13,691 nucleotides of DNA. Origin: Verrucomicrobiota bacterium (GTDB taxonomy: Bacteria; Verrucomicrobiota; Verrucomicrobiae; Chthoniobacterales; UBA10450). Position numbers and translations under genes: made by a program. The notes below the pieces were generated by a model. That model made no database searches. It was not told the origin of the DNA and worked only from the letters and a program-made list of their open reading frames with translations. The stretch covers positions 1 to 13,691 of the forward strand of contig VBQB01000028.1 of NCBI GenBank assembly GCA_005887855.1. The letters are read 5' to 3'. Of this stretch, positions 12,825 to 13,691 are shown piece by piece; within the stretch, counting starts at the first letter, position 1, and each line of letters begins with the position of its first letter.

Positions 12825-13399
12825 CTATCGGCCGTCGCCCCAGGTTTTCTTTTCGAAGGAGACGCGGCCCGATCCTTTTTCGAATGCTTCAAAGTGCTCC
12901 GGGTTCTGCTGGTAATATTTTTGGTGATTCGCTTCGGCCGGATAAAATTTCATCGCGGGCAGAATTTCCGTGACGATCGGTTTGTCGAATTTTCCCGAGC
13001 GGGAGAGCTTCTCTTTTGAAGCGTCCGCGATCTTTTTTTCGTCGTTATCGCTGTAAAAGATCGCGGCGCGATAACTTGGCCCGATGTCGGTGAACTGGCC
13101 ATCGGCCTGCGTCGGATCGATTTGGCGCCAGTAAATGTCGAGCAACTGATCATAAGAAGTCTTTACCGGATCGTAAGTGATTTCGATCGATTCGCGGTGA
13201 CCGGTCTTTTCCGAGGAGACGAGTTCGTATGTGGGGTTCGATTCTGTTCCGCCAGAGTAACCAACGACGGTTTTGATGACGCCTTTTGCTTTATCGAATG
13301 CCGGTTGGATGCACCAGGCGAGCTTTGGCCGCGACTGGGACCGACAAGAAACGCCGTGGCGGCGCTAAAGAGCAGGGCAAAGACTAGGTTTCGTTTCAT
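12825..13399 (-). pseudogene. msrA: Peptide methionine sulfoxide reductase A, broken
   Basis: A signal peptide (KRNLVFALLFSAATAFLVG, ATG 13399-13397) is in one frame. The MsrA body is in another: WCIQPAFDKAKGVIKTVVGY, SGGTESNPTYELVSSEKTGH, YPAEANHQKYYQQNPEHFEAF, to TAG at 12825. At the join (about 13314-13325) the expected GGGCFWC reads KLAWC: the active-site Cys, with its Gly and Phe, is missing. Something like ten codons plus a frame change has been lost, so this is a deletion and not a simple indel. Without that Cys the protein could not reduce methionine sulfoxide even if the frame were restored. The remaining C-terminus lacks obvious recycling cysteines, as in some MsrA forms. The upstream box TAAGAT lies 8 nt before the ATG. 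Divergent from trmB. Confidence 0.82.
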
Positions 13400-13407
13400 G
13401 ATTGCCG

Positions 13408-13413
13408 ATCTTA
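13408..13413 (-). promoter_or_regulatory. -10-like TAAGAT 8 nt before msrA ATG
   Basis: The minus strand reads TAAGAT with an 8-nt spacer to the msrA ATG and no Shine-Dalgarno, the same arrangement as at the sulfotransferase gene. It overlaps a 13-mer that occurs three times in the window. Confidence 0.35.
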
Positions 13414-13417
13414 GACA

Positions 13418-13691
13418 ATGCTGCTCGCCGTTCGTTCCGCTCTTTTTTTGGGCTTGTTGAGACGGCCTTTGCTTAGTTTTCTCCTCAGCGTGCCGGCGCG
13501 CGACGTTCAATCAGCTCACCGCCCCGAAAGCTTTCGGGGCTCTCCGCTAATCGAAGTCGATTCGTTGGTCGAGCGGCTCGATCTGGAAAAAACTTTTGGG
13601 CGCCAAGCGCCCTTGCATGTCGATCTCGGCTGCGGCGACGGCTCGTTCCTTTGCGCACTCGCACAGCGCATGCCGGAGAAGAATTTTCTCG
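13418..13691 (+). CDS. trmB: tRNA (guanine-N7-)-methyltransferase, N-terminal part
   Basis: Cut by the window end. Near the end the frame reads PLHVDLGCGDGSFLCALAQRMPEKNFL, the SAM-binding motif I of TrmB (DLGCGDGSF), followed by the usual PE(K/R)NFLG stretch. TrmB makes m7G46 in the variable loop of tRNAs. The start is uncertain. ATG 13418 is the first in frame (a stop lies at 13412-13414), but the first ~45 codons (MLLAVRSALFLGLLRRPLL) look unlike TrmB, and a perfect 20-bp palindrome lies at 13521-13540. A later non-ATG start, such as GTG 13490 or TTG 13565, is possible. Divergent from msrA, 18 bp between the two start codons as called. Confidence 0.8.
   Translation, partial: MLLAVRSALFLGLLRRPLLSFLLSVPARDVQSAHRPESFRGSPLIEVDSLVERLDLEKTFGRQAPLHVDLGCGDGSFLCALAQRMPEKNFL
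13521..13540. repeat. Perfect 20-bp palindrome in the trmB 5' region
   Basis: GCCCCGAAAGCTTTCGGGGC is fully self-complementary. As RNA it could fold as a hairpin with a small loop in the centre. It would lie either in the trmB leader or in an extended N-terminus. Confidence 0.6.

Overview
The window looks like chromosomal DNA of a soil bacterium, most likely Verrucomicrobiota (Chthoniobacterales or 'Udaeobacter'-like) or a neighbouring phylum. The basis is the gene families (bacterial family-B polymerase, NTP/NDP-exchange-type transporter, GT39 transferase, Tat-exported oxidoreductases), a G+C content that looks mid-50s by eye, and many short palindromic intergenic repeats of the type I recall from those genomes. 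This is inference. No tRNA, rRNA, CRISPR array, transposase or phage gene was seen.

Layout. 1-427: end of a family-B DNA polymerase (+). 443-1932: M20-type exported peptidase (+), broken by an in-frame stop and a frameshift. 1937-2783: exported trypsin-like protease (-), one frameshift. 2903-3328: intact OsmC-family protein (-). 3329-3572: repeats. 3573-4910: 12-helix-type NTP/NDP exchange transporter (-), with a repeat inside its coding sequence. 4913-5024: long palindrome joining the transporter start to the epimerase stop. 5008-6144: Tat-signal NAD-dependent epimerase/dehydratase (-). 6258-7573: divergent, translationally coupled cupin and Tat-signal aldo/keto reductase (+). 7749-8321: exported CHAP/NlpC-like candidate cysteine hydrolase (+). 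8323-8500: palindrome plus a decayed OsmC fragment. 8660-9124: exported 3D-domain protein (-). 9394-10869: GT39 membrane glycosyltransferase (-). 10950-12768: sulfotransferase-like protein followed by a class IV aminotransferase-fold protein (+). 12825-13399: broken msrA (-). 13418 to the end: start of trmB (+).

The most interesting element is the pair at 10950-12768. The two proteins match, in order, the two halves of the plant 'branched-chain-amino-acid aminotransferase-like' proteins as I remember them. The aminotransferase-fold member has His160 where class IV enzymes carry the PLP-binding lysine, and I recall the same His-His in the plant proteins. This suggests an uncharacterised two-component system with a P-loop sulfotransferase fold and a lysine-less PLP fold.

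A second theme is decay. Three genes for predicted exported proteins are broken (M20, protease, msrA), and one 100-bp OsmC relic is present. Either the locus is degenerating or the assembly has indel errors. A third theme is repeats that sit directly at gene ends, or inside a gene. A fourth is -10-like boxes 6-8 nt from the start codon of four genes that lack a Shine-Dalgarno sequence, which suggests leaderless transcripts.
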